From contig JBFHES010000003.1 of NCBI GenBank assembly GCA_041584015.1, positions 1 through 46,115 of the forward strand: a stretch of 46,115 nucleotides of DNA, written 5' to 3'. This document shows positions 25,531 to 34,736 of this stretch, piece after piece. The DNA is from JBFHES01 sp041584015. GTDB lineage: Bacteria; Bacteroidota; Bacteroidia; Bacteroidales; M50B96. The translations under genes were made by a program, and so were the position numbers. The stretch's first letter is position 1, and every line of letters starts with the position of its first letter. Below the pieces are notes generated by a model that was not told the origin of the DNA, did no database searches, and saw nothing but the letters and a program-made list of their open reading frames with translations.

Positions 25531-26466
25531 ATGAATGAATTTATTAAGGGCATTTACCAACAAACGGACTATGGTGAGATATTGTATTCGTTTGAAGGGA
25601 ACTTTACCGAAGATTCAGTAAATGATGTTATTGAACAAATTGAGCTATCTCTTAACAAGAGTGGACTTGAACAAGCCTTGATAAAAAAGGCGTTTCGCGT
25701 TATCATTGAAAGCGTACAAAACCTATATCATCATATTGAAAGAGGGGTTGATAGCGACGATGAGGCAGCAATTCAGTTTGCGATCTTTCTCGTATCAAAA
25801 AACGCTAATACGATAAAAATATCATCTGGTAATTTTATTAATAAAGACCAAATAAGGTTACTGAAGAACAGAATTGACCAGGTAAATGCCTTAGATGCAG
25901 AAGAATTAAAAATGCTATACCGCGAAATACTTGGCAATAATGAATATACTGACAAAGGTGGTGGCGGACTTGGGCTTGTTGATATTGCCAGAAAAACAGG
26001 AAATAAACTTGAGTACAAGTTTCATGATTACAATGAAGACTATAGTTTCCTGACACTAGATTTAAACCTTAAAAGATCAAATCATATGAATTCATATACA
26101 CAAGGAGGAACCTCTAAAACTCCTGAAATTAATTTAGACCCTAACGAGGGAAACCTCATAATTAAAGGTAGATCTATCCCTGAAAATTCCATTGAGTTTT
26201 ACCTTCCAATATTTAAATGGATTGAGGAATATGCTGAACAACCACCCGCAAATACGATATTCCACATGCAATTAGAATACTTCAATACGGCATCATCTAA
26301 ATGTTTGCTCGATATTTTTAAGAAGCTTGAGAAGATTACCGTAAAAGGTGGCAAAGTTTCGGTAAAATGGTATTTCGAAGATGATGATGAAGATATGCTT
26401 GAAGCTGGTGAAGATTATCAATCAATTATCGATATTCCGTTTGAAATGGTGGAAATAAGCAGTTAG
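25531..26466 (+). CDS. SiaB family protein kinase fused to SiaC (DUF1987) domain
   Basis: One continuous 311-residue frame joins two proteins that are usually separate. Residues 1-180 match SiaB-type kinases of the GHKL fold: an N-box-like VIIESVQNLYHHIE (57-70) and the glycine-rich DKGGGGLGLVDIARK (141-155). Residues about 186-311 match SiaC/DUF1987: GGTSKTPEI, IKGRSIPENS, and LEYFNTASSKCLLDIF (248-263). Thr253 is at the place of the SiaC threonine phosphorylated by SiaB in Pseudomonas. There the switch controls a diguanylate cyclase and aggregation. The SiaC part keeps a Met at its beginning (Met186), as if two genes were joined. No SiaA phosphatase or SiaD cyclase is in the window. The gene converges on the ABC transporter gene with an 11-base gap. 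Confidence 0.85.
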   Translation: MNEFIKGIYQQTDYGEILYSFEGNFTEDSVNDVIEQIELSLNKSGLEQALIKKAFRVIIESVQNLYHHIERGVDSDDEAAIQFAIFLVSKNANTIKISSGNFINKDQIRLLKNRIDQVNALDAEELKMLYREILGNNEYTDKGGGGLGLVDIARKTGNKLEYKFHDYNEDYSFLTLDLNLKRSNHMNSYTQGGTSKTPEINLDPNEGNLIIKGRSIPENSIEFYLPIFKWIEEYAEQPPANTIFHMQLEYFNTASSKCLLDIFKKLEKITVKGGKVSVKWYFEDDDEDMLEAGEDYQSIIDIPFEMVEISS

Positions 26467-26477
26467 GGCGAGTGCCT

Positions 26478-29459
26478 TTATTTGCGATTCTTCCACGACT
26501 GAATGGGTTCAACAATCTTTTTCAAAAGACTGAAATAGAGCATTAAATACATTCCAATTATTGCAAGCCAAATAATCAACACGTTGGCAACAAATGTATC
26601 TAACTGATAGCCAAACATTCTTTTACTAGGCGCTAGAAAGTGCGATTGGAAAAATGCTTTTTCAGAAGCTCTGAAAATTGGATCCGACTTTTGAATAATC
26701 CAATCGTTTGCGACAAGCATTTTTACCGGACTATCATTATTCCGAACAAAGTCGTTAAGGGTTTCATTATAACTAGCAAGCTTAAATCTCCTAAACTCCT
26801 CTAGTCCCAAACGCCCCTCTTTTTCAAAAATCAAACTGTCTTTCATTTTAGTTGCGATAGAGTTCACCTGCCTGTAAAAGCTTTCAACTTCACCAATACA
26901 AAAACCTATACTATCACGATGCGCCAATGCCTGCCCAAAGCCATCAGCCAGATGTTGTTTTTCTTCATTTAAGTGATTCTGAATAATGTTTTCCTCTTTT
27001 TGTGAATTTCCATTGGCTATTTGTTTCAGCTCTGGTATTAAGAAGTTAAGCTTAAACTGAGCTTTGCTGATTAGTGCATCATATTGACCAATACTCTGCT
27101 GATATTCGTTTTGATTATGTTGTCGCACCGCGAGCGCCTCGAATGCCCAACGAGCAGTAATAAACTCCCCTACCAAAGGAACGCCTATATGCGTTACCAG
27201 ATTGGGGTTAAGTTTATCGTATCGTATTAAAACCCCGCTCAATACAATCTGTGGTATAATAATAAAAGGTATAAGCACGTAAACGGAAACCGGCCATTTC
27301 ATTGCATCTGAGACATTAAGCCCCAACAAGTTTGAGAATACCCAACAGCTAAATAAAATCAACCAGTAATCCCAGAACAAACCATTAATTTCCAAAACAG
27401 TATTGGCAACACTTACAAACAGCAAAGCCTGTAATGCAGACAGAATAAGTAGTACAGCTATCTTTGATAAAAGGTACCCCCCCCTGCTTAAACCAAGAAA
27501 CGACTCACGTTCAACGGTTTTACGATCTTTAATTATTTCTTCGCCACTTGTAGTAAGCCCTACAAATAGGGCAATTACAATTGCCATAAACAGGTAAATG
27601 GTAATGTTTTGATTTGCACCATAAGTATATTCTAATTCCGCTGAGGAGCTATACTTAATTAAATAAGCCAAAACAAAGGCCAACACAGGGGTTAAAAGGA
27701 AATTAAGATAGAGGTACTGTTTTCGAGCAATTTTAGATCGTATATCCCTTAAAAAGAAAACAGCAATCTGTTTCCATCGTCCGGGTTTATAAAATGATTT
27801 CTCGGGTAACTGATCCAATTCAGATCTTTCAAGTGTTTTACCTTTTGAATAATTGATCCATTTCTCCGACCAGTTTAAGGCTGTAATCTTACGTTCGCGA
27901 GATTTCTTGCCGAATTCGTCAAGCACATTCGCTTCAACAATATCAAATATTTGTTCAGGCGCCACTGTTCCGCAGCTGCTGCATTCATAATCGGTCCAAT
28001 TGGCTTGGTAGGTATTTGTTTTAAAATACCTAATGGCCTCCACCGGATTTCCATTGTAGATTAAATAACCACCTTGATCAATAACCAACAGGCGGTCGAA
28101 CATTTTGAATATTTCTGAAGATGGCTGATGAATAACCGTGACTACTAGTTTTCCTTTCAGAGCAAGTTCTTTCAGCAAATCCATTATATGTTCAGAATCT
28201 CGACTGGATAATCCTGATGTTGGTTCATCAAGGTAAAGGATGGCAGGCTCTCGAATTAGTTCGAGGGCAATATTCAGTCTTTTTCGCTGTCCACCGCTAA
28301 TGCTTTTGTTTAAAGGTGTACCAACAACTTGATTTTTCAAATGCTCCAGATCAAGTTTTTGTAGCATATTAATACAGAGTCTTTTCAAATCGCCTGACGA
28401 AAACTCACGAAAGCAAAGCTGAGCTGTATAAAAGAGGTTCTGAAAAACCGTAAGGTCTTCAATCAGGCGATCATCCTGAGATACATAACCAATGATACCT
28501 TCAAGTTTCTCGCTTTCAGAAATAGCTACCCCACTAATTCGAACGCCACCTGTTTGTGGCTTGTTCTTTCCGTTCAGGATATTGAGTAAGGTTGATTTAC
28601 CCGATCCACTCCCCCCTTGAATACTAACCAATTCACCAGATTTCAGACTAAAAGACATGGGACTAACTCCAAAGTCACTATTCTGATATTTATAACTAAT
28701 ATCCTCAGCCTCCAGAATAAAATTAATGTGGCGTGTATGTTGGGTAAAAGCTGCAACAATCTCCGAGTAATAAATCGTGTCTATTCTTGATTCACGAATG
28801 GCAATACCACTTTTTAGGATAGTGCTTTGAGTTTTAGAAATTGGCAAGCCCGCTATTTTCAAATTATATGCTGCATTCGAACGAAGCGCATGTAATCTGG
28901 CAGAATCAATTTCCAGCACCTTCAACTCACCTGAAAGTCCATTACAATGCAAATAAACAGCATGAGGTGCATCTGCGTTATCGTTCCCATCAATAAGTAA
29001 TACGCTAGGAGATAATCGTATATCGTTAAAATCGCTGGTCACAAAGTTGAAGATATTCTCGGACTCATTGGCACTGATATTAAATACCTGAGCAACGAGC
29101 GTAATAAAATCAACTTCCTGCTGAGAAACCTGACCATCGGATATGGCAAACTCCCATAAACGAATAATGATGATAACTTTTTGCTGTTGCGTTAACTCCG
29201 ACTTCAAGCCATCGCATATTTTTATCACCTTCACGGAATTAAGTGATAGTATTTTTTCCTTTTTTGCAGAGTCTGTGTTTTTTTGCTGATGTCGCAAAAT
29301 GTGTTTATCGTAAAGACTAAGGTACTGGTCTGCTATGTCCTTATTCAATTGCTGATTTAAAAACAATTCAACCACACTCCTACGATCACGCATACTCCCA
29401 CCGGGCCTTGCTATTATCGCAAAAAGCTGCATCAATGCATTTAAAATCCTACCGCTCAA
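26478..29459 (-). CDS. ABCG-like transporter: TerB-like domain, ATPase and permease in one chain
   Basis: The 993-residue product begins with a TerB-like helical domain (about 70-145, LWEFAISDGQVSQQEVDF). A segment of about 90 residues that may be a degenerate FHA-like domain follows (about 160-245). The ATP-binding cassette (250-480) has Walker A GGSGSGKST (282-290), signature SISGGQRKR (386-394) and Walker B AILYLDEP (406-413). A CSSCG pair lies shortly after. The permease half has six hydrophobic segments, with a large extracytoplasmic domain of about 200 residues between the last two. This domain order matches Bacteroidota half-transporter-like proteins annotated as ABCG/ABC-2 type; the substrate is unknown. 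It starts 45 bases after trmN6. Confidence 0.85.
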   Translation of the reverse strand: MSGRILNALMQLFAIIARPGGSMRDRRSVVELFLNQQLNKDIADQYLSLYDKHILRHQQKNTDSAKKEKILSLNSVKVIKICDGLKSELTQQQKVIIIIRLWEFAISDGQVSQQEVDFITLVAQVFNISANESENIFNFVTSDFNDIRLSPSVLLIDGNDNADAPHAVYLHCNGLSGELKVLEIDSARLHALRSNAAYNLKIAGLPISKTQSTILKSGIAIRESRIDTIYYSEIVAAFTQHTRHINFILEAEDISYKYQNSDFGVSPMSFSLKSGELVSIQGGSGSGKSTLLNILNGKNKPQTGGVRISGVAISESEKLEGIIGYVSQDDRLIEDLTVFQNLFYTAQLCFREFSSGDLKRLCINMLQKLDLEHLKNQVVGTPLNKSISGGQRKRLNIALELIREPAILYLDEPTSGLSSRDSEHIMDLLKELALKGKLVVTVIHQPSSEIFKMFDRLLVIDQGGYLIYNGNPVEAIRYFKTNTYQANWTDYECSSCGTVAPEQIFDIVEANVLDEFGKKSRERKITALNWSEKWINYSKGKTLERSELDQLPEKSFYKPGRWKQIAVFFLRDIRSKIARKQYLYLNFLLTPVLAFVLAYLIKYSSSAELEYTYGANQNITIYLFMAIVIALFVGLTTSGEEIIKDRKTVERESFLGLSRGGYLLSKIAVLLILSALQALLFVSVANTVLEINGLFWDYWLILFSCWVFSNLLGLNVSDAMKWPVSVYVLIPFIIIPQIVLSGVLIRYDKLNPNLVTHIGVPLVGEFITARWAFEALAVRQHNQNEYQQSIGQYDALISKAQFKLNFLIPELKQIANGNSQKEENIIQNHLNEEKQHLADGFGQALAHRDSIGFCIGEVESFYRQVNSIATKMKDSLIFEKEGRLGLEEFRRFKLASYNETLNDFVRNNDSPVKMLVANDWIIQKSDPIFRASEKAFFQSHFLAPSKRMFGYQLDTFVANVLIIWLAIIGMYLMLYFSLLKKIVEPIQSWKNRK

Positions 29460-29504
29460 ACTATTTAATCTTAGTGTATCAATTGTTAGCAGTACTATCT
29501 CCTG

Positions 29505-30212
29505 CTAAAGTTTCAAATAGAAGTCTTTCGTTAAGCGCTTGTAAGCCATTGAATACGCTGCGCCATCATAAATGCATATTTCTTCCTCTATGCATACCGA
29601 TTTTTGACGAATAAATTCCATTATCACCCTGTTTACGCCTTTTGTAGCTTTCGGTTTCACATTAAGCTTTCTTTTACAAAAAAGGCCAAAAATGCTTGCC
29701 TTAAATTGAAAACTATTTGCTTCCTGTAAAGGCAATATTAACGCAAACATTCCGTCATTGGCTAAGCACCGGACAACACTAGATAATAAGTCATTTGGAC
29801 TAAGGCCATCCGTATGGCGCGCTGCATTTCGGCTGTTATCACCCGACTTTAAAGAATTACTGAAATAAGGAGGATTACTAATTATTAATTCATACTGCCT
29901 GTTGTTAGCACGAACAAAATCTTGTATGGACGAATGATGAATAGTAATCTGTTTGTTCCATTGAGAAGCAGCACAATTTTCTTTTGCCTGCTCATGCGCC
30001 GGACCATCTATTTCAACCGCATCAATCTGGGCATTAAAACGCTGGCACATCATCAATGTCAATATTCCTGTTCCAGCGCCTATATCTAAAACTGTAGCAT
30101 ACAAATCGGGCTGCACCCATGAGCCCAGTAAAACGCTATCAACGCCCACTTTCATAGCTGTTTTTTCCTGATGGATGAGAAATTGTTTGAATTCAAAATA
30201 CTGATTGCCCAT
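29505..30212 (-). CDS. trmN6: tRNA1(Val) (adenine(37)-N6)-methyltransferase
   Basis: An S-adenosylmethionine-dependent enzyme of the YfiC/TrmN6 group that methylates N6 of A37 in tRNA-Val. The 235-residue product has the N-terminal FEFKQFLIHQEKTAMKVGVDSVLLG stretch typical of the family, motif I VLDIGAGTGILTL (41-53), an acidic motif II (AVEIDG), and the catalytic NPPY at 113-116. The rest is alpha/beta of normal length. The start codon sits 5 bases after a TAACTTTG promoter element, so the mRNA may be nearly leaderless. The ABC transporter gene follows on the same strand. Family assignment is secure; tRNA specificity is taken from the family. Confidence 0.9.
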   Translation of the reverse strand: MGNQYFEFKQFLIHQEKTAMKVGVDSVLLGSWVQPDLYATVLDIGAGTGILTLMMCQRFNAQIDAVEIDGPAHEQAKENCAASQWNKQITIHHSSIQDFVRANNRQYELIISNPPYFSNSLKSGDNSRNAARHTDGLSPNDLLSSVVRCLANDGMFALILPLQEANSFQFKASIFGLFCKRKLNVKPKATKGVNRVIMEFIRQKSVCIEEEICIYDGAAYSMAYKRLTKDFYLKL

Positions 30213-30216
30213 GCTG

Positions 30217-30224
30217 CAAAGTTA
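30217..30224 (-). promoter_or_regulatory. Candidate promoter of trmN6 (TAACTTTG)
   Basis: A perfect TAnnTTTG match whose 3' end is only 4 bases from the ATG at 30210-30212. Transcription would begin at or near the start codon. Confidence 0.5.
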
Positions 30225-30289
30225 GAAGAAATCTAAAGCTGATGAAGGTTTGAAAACAGATGCATTATTAAGAAAAAAGATTTGAGACA

Positions 30290-30297
30290 TACCTTTG
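30290..30297 (+). promoter_or_regulatory. Candidate promoter of the acyl-CoA dehydrogenase/ETF operon (TACCTTTG)
   Basis: A perfect TAnnTTTG match, with a leader of about 80 bases to the start at 30382. No clear -33 TTTG at the right spacing was seen. Confidence 0.45.
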
Positions 30298-30381
30298 GTA
30301 GCTTTAAGTATTTCTAATTTTTATTAGTTTTACAAGTTCATTGAGAACCTAAAGTGCATATTAAACCTAAACCTTACCACA

Positions 30382-31521
30382 ATGAATTTTGAACTGAGCG
30401 AAGAGCATTTAATGATTAGACAAGCTGCCAGAGATTATGCGCAGCGTGAACTTATTAAAGACGTTATTGAAAGAGACGATAAAGCAATTTATCCGACCGA
30501 ACACGTAAGAGCCTTGTCTGAACTTGGATTCATGGGAATGTTAGTTGGTGAAAAGTATAATGGTGGCGGTTTAGATACCGTTTCGTATGTATTAGCCATG
30601 GAAGAAATTTCAAAGGTTGATGCTTCGGTCTCGGTTATTATGTCGGTAAATAACTCTCTGGTATGTTACGGTATTGAGAAATATGGTAGCGAAGAACAGA
30701 AAGAAAAATTTCTAAAGCCGATGGCTACAGGTGAAAAAATTGGAGCTTTTCTTTTGTCCGAGCCAGAGGCAGGTTCTGATGCAACAAGCCAACGCACAAC
30801 TGCAGTTGACATGGGAGATCACTACCTGGTAAACGGAACAAAAAATTGGATTACCAACGCAGACTCAGCTGGCACCTATATTGTAATTGCGCAAACACAT
30901 CCTGAGAAAAAGCACAAAGGTATAAATGCATTATTGGTAGACAGACATGCTGATGGTATCTCCTTAGGACCACATGAAGAAAAAATGGGCATGCGAAGCT
31001 CCGACACCCATTCTGTAATGTTTACAGACGTTAAGGTTCCAAAAGAAAATAGAATTGGAGAAGATGGCTTTGGTTTTAAATTCGCTATGAAAACATTAGA
31101 AGGTGGTCGTATTGGAATTGCTTCTCAAGCACTGGGAATTGCTAGTGGTGCATTCGAAAGAGCTGTACAATATTCTAAAGAAAGAAAAGCCTTTGGAACT
31201 GAAATTGCCAATCATCAGGTAATTGCTTTTAAACTTGCAGATATGGCTGTAAAAATAGAGAATGCCCGTAACCTTTGCCTGAAAGCTGCCTGGCTAAAAG
31301 ACAACGACCAACCATACGGAATTGCGTCTGCCATGGCAAAACAATATGCAGCAGATATTGCAATGGAAGTTACAACAGAAGCAGTTCAAATTCATGGCGG
31401 ATACGGATATGTTAAAGAATATCATGTTGAGCGCTTAATGCGTGAGGCAAAGCTTACACAGATATATGAAGGAACATCTGAAATTCAAAAAATAGTTATT
31501 TCAAGAGATGTTTTAAAATAA
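30382..31521 (+). CDS. Acyl-CoA dehydrogenase, short-chain type
   Basis: An FAD enzyme that oxidises acyl-CoA to enoyl-CoA and passes electrons to ETF. The 379-residue length and motifs are typical. FAD and substrate segments include FLLSEPEAGSDATSQ in the first third, NWITNAD, EEKMGMRSS in the middle and VKEYHVERLMREAKLT near the end. The catalytic base is Glu363 in IYEGTSEIQK, the position used by the short-chain (butyryl-CoA) subgroup. The etfB and etfA genes follow at 53 and 23 bases, so the three form an electron-transfer unit. Substrate preference is inferred from the subgroup, not proven. Confidence 0.95.
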   Translation: MNFELSEEHLMIRQAARDYAQRELIKDVIERDDKAIYPTEHVRALSELGFMGMLVGEKYNGGGLDTVSYVLAMEEISKVDASVSVIMSVNNSLVCYGIEKYGSEEQKEKFLKPMATGEKIGAFLLSEPEAGSDATSQRTTAVDMGDHYLVNGTKNWITNADSAGTYIVIAQTHPEKKHKGINALLVDRHADGISLGPHEEKMGMRSSDTHSVMFTDVKVPKENRIGEDGFGFKFAMKTLEGGRIGIASQALGIASGAFERAVQYSKERKAFGTEIANHQVIAFKLADMAVKIENARNLCLKAAWLKDNDQPYGIASAMAKQYAADIAMEVTTEAVQIHGGYGYVKEYHVERLMREAKLTQIYEGTSEIQKIVISRDVLK

Positions 31522-31574
31522 TAACATGGAATTGTATTATTGCAAAAAATTAAATCATTAATAATAAATCGTAA

Positions 31575-32324
31575 ATGAAAGTACTGGTTTGTATAAGTAA
31601 TGTACCTGATACGACTACAAAAATTAAGTTGACAGGTGATGAGAAAGGGATTGATCAGGCTGGCGTACAGTGGATCATTAACCCATGGGATGAATTAGCA
31701 TTAACTCGTGCATTAGAGTTAAAAGAAACCGGTGGTGGTGCTATTACTCAGGTTGATGTAGCAAATGTTGGTACAAACATGACCGAGCCAACGCTGAGAA
31801 AAGCATTGGCCATTGGAGCAGATAACGCCTACAGAGTTGATACAGAAGCAAAGGATTCATACTTTGTTGCATTACAACTGGCCGAAGTTGTAAAGACACA
31901 AGGTTATGATCTTGTTTTATGTGGTATTGAATCAAGTGATTACAATGGCTCTGCTGTTGGAGCAATGGTTTCTGAATTTCTGGGATACGCATCAGTATCT
32001 TCCGTATCTGGTTTAAAACTTGAAGGAGGAGAATTAATTATTAATCGTGAGATTGATGGAGGTTCTGAGAAACTTAAAACTCAGGTTCCTGCTGTTTTGG
32101 TTGTTCAGAAAGGTATTGCATTAGATCCTCGTATTCCGAACATGCGTGGTATTATGATGGCAAGAAAAAAGCCATTGAACGTTGTTCCTGCTGCGGCAGG
32201 CGACGCCTTAACTGAGTATGTAGAGTATCAATTGCCACAAGCCAAGGCCGCTTGTAAGATGATTGATGAAGACAATGCTGGAGAGATTATCAACTTGTTG
32301 CATACCGAAGCTAAAGTATTATAG
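31575..32324 (+). CDS. etfB: Electron transfer flavoprotein subunit beta
   Basis: The beta chain of ETF binds AMP (or, in bifurcating types, a second FAD) and with EtfA shuttles electrons from acyl-CoA dehydrogenase to the quinone pool. The 249-residue product has the family start MKVLVCISNVPDTTTKI, the INPWDELALTRALELKE segment, a central VLCGIESSDYNGSAVGAMVSEFLG (nucleotide-binding region), and PRIPNMRGIMMARKKPL near the end. Length is normal. It lies between acyl-CoA dehydrogenase and etfA on one strand. Whether the complex is electron-bifurcating cannot be decided from sequence without comparison. Confidence 0.94.
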   Translation: MKVLVCISNVPDTTTKIKLTGDEKGIDQAGVQWIINPWDELALTRALELKETGGGAITQVDVANVGTNMTEPTLRKALAIGADNAYRVDTEAKDSYFVALQLAEVVKTQGYDLVLCGIESSDYNGSAVGAMVSEFLGYASVSSVSGLKLEGGELIINREIDGGSEKLKTQVPAVLVVQKGIALDPRIPNMRGIMMARKKPLNVVPAAAGDALTEYVEYQLPQAKAACKMIDEDNAGEIINLLHTEAKVL

Positions 32325-32347
32325 TAGTAACTCAAAAAGATTGAAAA

Positions 32348-33298
32348 ATGAACGTATTAGTATATACTGAGAATTGGGATGGAAAGTTCAAAAAATTGAG
32401 TTATGAACTAGTTTCCTATGCAAAACAAATTGGATCAAATGTTACCGTACTAAGCATTGGTAACGTCGACGAATCTGAATTAAAAGAACTAAGTAAGTAT
32501 GGCGCATCAAAAATTCTTACTACAAATGTAGATTTTGCTGGCTTAGAAAACAGTGCATACACAGCTATTATTGCTGATGCTGCAAAAAGCGAAAATGCTG
32601 AAGTGGTATTATTTGCCGACAATTTCACCGGAAAAGCAATTGCTCCTAAAGTAGCCGTTAAATTAACTGCAGGTTTGGCATCAGGTGTTACTGCATTGCC
32701 AATTTCAACGGAGCCATTTGTTGTTACCAAGCGTGCCTATTCTGCAAAGGTTTTTGCGAATGTTAAAATCAATTCAGCTATAAAAGTTTTAACCCTTGTG
32801 GGTAATTCTGTTGAGATTATTGAAGATGCTGCTGATGCAAATATTGAAGCCTATAGCTGTGAAGTTCCGGCAGCTCTTACTACTGTTACCGAAACCAACA
32901 AGCAGACAGGTACCATTCTATTAAGTGATGCTGATGTGGTTGTTTCTGGTGGTCGCGGAATGAAGAGCGGTGACAATTGGGCAGGCATTGAAGAGTTAGC
33001 AAACATTCTTGGTGCAGCTACTGCTTGTTCTCGTCCTGTTTCTGATGAAGGTTGGCGTCCGCACCACGAGCATGTTGGACAAACCGGTAAAGTAGTTGGT
33101 CCTACACTTTATTTTGCTCTAGGTATTTCAGGAGCAATCCAGCACTTAGCAGGTGTTAACTCATCTAAAATTATTGTAGCTGTTAATAAAGATCCTGAAG
33201 CTCCTATCTTTGAGGCAGCTGACTATGGTATCATTGGTGATGTAAATAAAGTACTTCCTTTATTTGTTGAAGCGGCAAAGCAATTAAAAGCTGAATAA
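32348..33298 (+). CDS. etfA: Electron transfer flavoprotein subunit alpha
   Basis: The alpha chain of ETF carries the FAD that accepts electrons from the dehydrogenase. The 316-residue product has an N-terminal Rossmann-like domain and the highly conserved C-terminal FAD domain: SGGRGMKSGDN, CSRPVSDEGWRP, GQTGKVVGPTLYFALGISGAIQH, NKDPEAPIFEAADYGIIGD and VLPLF at the end. It begins 23 bases after etfB and is followed 30 bases later by a clear terminator, so it closes the operon. Identification is secure. Confidence 0.95.
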   Translation: MNVLVYTENWDGKFKKLSYELVSYAKQIGSNVTVLSIGNVDESELKELSKYGASKILTTNVDFAGLENSAYTAIIADAAKSENAEVVLFADNFTGKAIAPKVAVKLTAGLASGVTALPISTEPFVVTKRAYSAKVFANVKINSAIKVLTLVGNSVEIIEDAADANIEAYSCEVPAALTTVTETNKQTGTILLSDADVVVSGGRGMKSGDNWAGIEELANILGAATACSRPVSDEGWRPHHEHVGQTGKVVGPTLYFALGISGAIQHLAGVNSSKIIVAVNKDPEAPIFEAADYGIIGDVNKVLPLFVEAAKQLKAE

Positions 33299-33328
33299 GA
33301 ATCAAACAACAATTTAGTTGCAAAAATA

Positions 33329-33363
33329 GAAACCCTCAGATTACGCTGAGGGTTTCCTTTTTA
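33329..33363 (+). terminator. Rho-independent terminator after etfA
   Basis: GAAACCCTCAG (33329-33339) pairs perfectly with CTGAGGGTTTC (33346-33356) around a 6-base loop, followed by CTTTTTATA. The stem begins about 30 bases after the etfA stop. Confidence 0.85.
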
Positions 33364-33417
33364 TATATAGTTTTCTAGCTATTAAACTTGTACTCGAATA
33401 TGGGTTTGCGCCAATTC

Positions 33418-33855
33418 CTAGAAAGCCCCCACTCCTCTTGCCATTAATATGGCCAATAATGGAATAATAAAAATCAGTGTATTTTCTATCATTATAATGA
33501 TTCTAATTTTTGCAGGAACATTCACAATATCGTTATCATCGCCACCTTTCTTATTCTTCATAAAATAAAATGTTGGAATTAACGAGAGCACTGCCACCAA
33601 TAAGAACAAGGTTAGCTTTGTATGAAAAATCCAGTTTTTCGTAAAGAACTCAGCAGCTTTCCCATAAACAAACCATTGCATTAAACCCGTTATAATTACC
33701 ACCAAGGCCGACATGCCTAACATTATGTCAATTCGTGCTACTTTTCTAATTACCGCTTTTGTAACCACTCGTTTAACCATTATTTGCTGTGCAAAAACTG
33801 CAGCCACCAATCCGAAAAGTCCGATAAAATGAAGGTATCTAAATAATATGTCCAT
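33418..33855 (-). CDS. DUF2214-type membrane protein
   Basis: The 145-residue product is a four-helix membrane protein, starting MDILFRYLHFIGLFGLVAAVF. The DUF2214 features seen are the conserved RYLHFIGLFGL start, an MVKRVVTKAVIRKVARIDIMLG loop, and later helices with FHTKLTLFLL. The family has no defined function; a histidine/heme-like role has been suspected for similar small membrane proteins, but nothing here proves it. The frame remains open to 33903, but a TAGTTTTG promoter element at 33892-33899 lies inside that extension and the family normally starts at MDILFRYLHF, so the shorter start was chosen. It is convergent with the ETF operon. Confidence 0.75.
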   Translation of the reverse strand: MDILFRYLHFIGLFGLVAAVFAQQIMVKRVVTKAVIRKVARIDIMLGMSALVVIITGLMQWFVYGKAAEFFTKNWIFHTKLTLFLLVAVLSLIPTFYFMKNKKGGDDNDIVNVPAKIRIIIMIENTLIFIIPLLAILMARGVGAF

Positions 33856-33891
33856 TCTTCTTTTGTTTAATTTGTTAAGCAATATGAACAG

Positions 33892-33899
33892 CAAAACTA
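33892..33899 (-). promoter_or_regulatory. Candidate promoter of the DUF2214 gene (TAGTTTTG)
   Basis: A perfect TAnnTTTG match on the minus strand, about 30 bases of leader before the start at 33855. It excludes the longer upstream start. Confidence 0.45.
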
Positions 33900-34076
33900 A
33901 CAAAGGGTTTATAAATTCCTCTTTTTATTTAATGTTAATTCCTCGTCTTTGGCTCCTTGTCAGCTACTCTTTCATATTTTATTTCTAATTCATGAAACAT
34001 TATGCAACGTTTTGACATTTGATTTGTCATTAGTGTGATTTTACAGTATGAAATTATAAACCCAAAACACTTAATC

Positions 34077-34709
34077 ATGCAAAAGACATTTTATCTATTA
34101 TTAACCCTATCCTTGTTTTGTGTCAGTGCCCAGGCCCAAGATGATGAATTTCAATACCTCTTTGGGCAAAGAGACCTGTCATTCTCAGGTTTTGGCGGAT
34201 CAATTCATGAAGTCTCATTTATTGATGGTGAACTAGCTTACTCAAATGGTGGCGGTGGTGCCTTACTCATCAACCAAAAGTTCTTTGTTGGGGGATATGG
34301 TATGGGACTTACCTCTACGCACCAGTTACCACAGCTTAATCATAGTAATTATGAGATTGACTTCGGCCATGGAGGTCTCTGGATCGGATATATTCATAAG
34401 CACAAAGAAGTCATTCATTTTGGTGGCAGTCTAAAGCTTGGTGGCGGACAAATTAGTATTAGTGAATACAAGGATTGGAATAAAGAATATGCCAATGATA
34501 ACATTTTTGTAATTAACCCAATGATCGAAGCAGAAATGAACATCACTTCCTGGTTTAAAATTAATGTAGGTGCAGGCTACAGGCTAGTTGGTGGAGTAAA
34601 TAACAACAAGGTTTCATCTGTTAACGGCCAAGTATTTAATGGCTTTAAAGGCCGCGATTTCAGTGGATCGAACATTAATATTGGCTTTTTATTTGGCTTT
34701 TTTAAATAA
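34077..34709 (+). CDS. Outer membrane beta-barrel-like secreted protein
   Basis: The 210-residue product starts with a signal peptide, MQKTFYLLLTLSLFCVSAQA, followed by QDDEFQYLFGQ. The frame is open from 34035, but only the ATG at 34077 puts the signal peptide at the N-terminus. The mature protein is rich in Gly, Tyr, Phe and Asn. It alternates hydrophobic and polar residues, with aromatic strand ends (GGGGALLINQKFFVGGYGMG, WIGYIHKHKEVIHFGG, INVGAGYRLVGG), and ends NIGFLFGFFK, a typical barrel C-terminus. I do not recognise a named family. It is the first gene of an operon with a TonB receptor 27 bases downstream, so it is probably a surface-exposed partner of the uptake system. Confidence 0.75.
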   Translation: MQKTFYLLLTLSLFCVSAQAQDDEFQYLFGQRDLSFSGFGGSIHEVSFIDGELAYSNGGGGALLINQKFFVGGYGMGLTSTHQLPQLNHSNYEIDFGHGGLWIGYIHKHKEVIHFGGSLKLGGGQISISEYKDWNKEYANDNIFVINPMIEAEMNITSWFKINVGAGYRLVGGVNNNKVSSVNGQVFNGFKGRDFSGSNINIGFLFGFFK

Positions 34710-34736
34710 CCCAGAAACCCTAAGAAACCTCTTATC

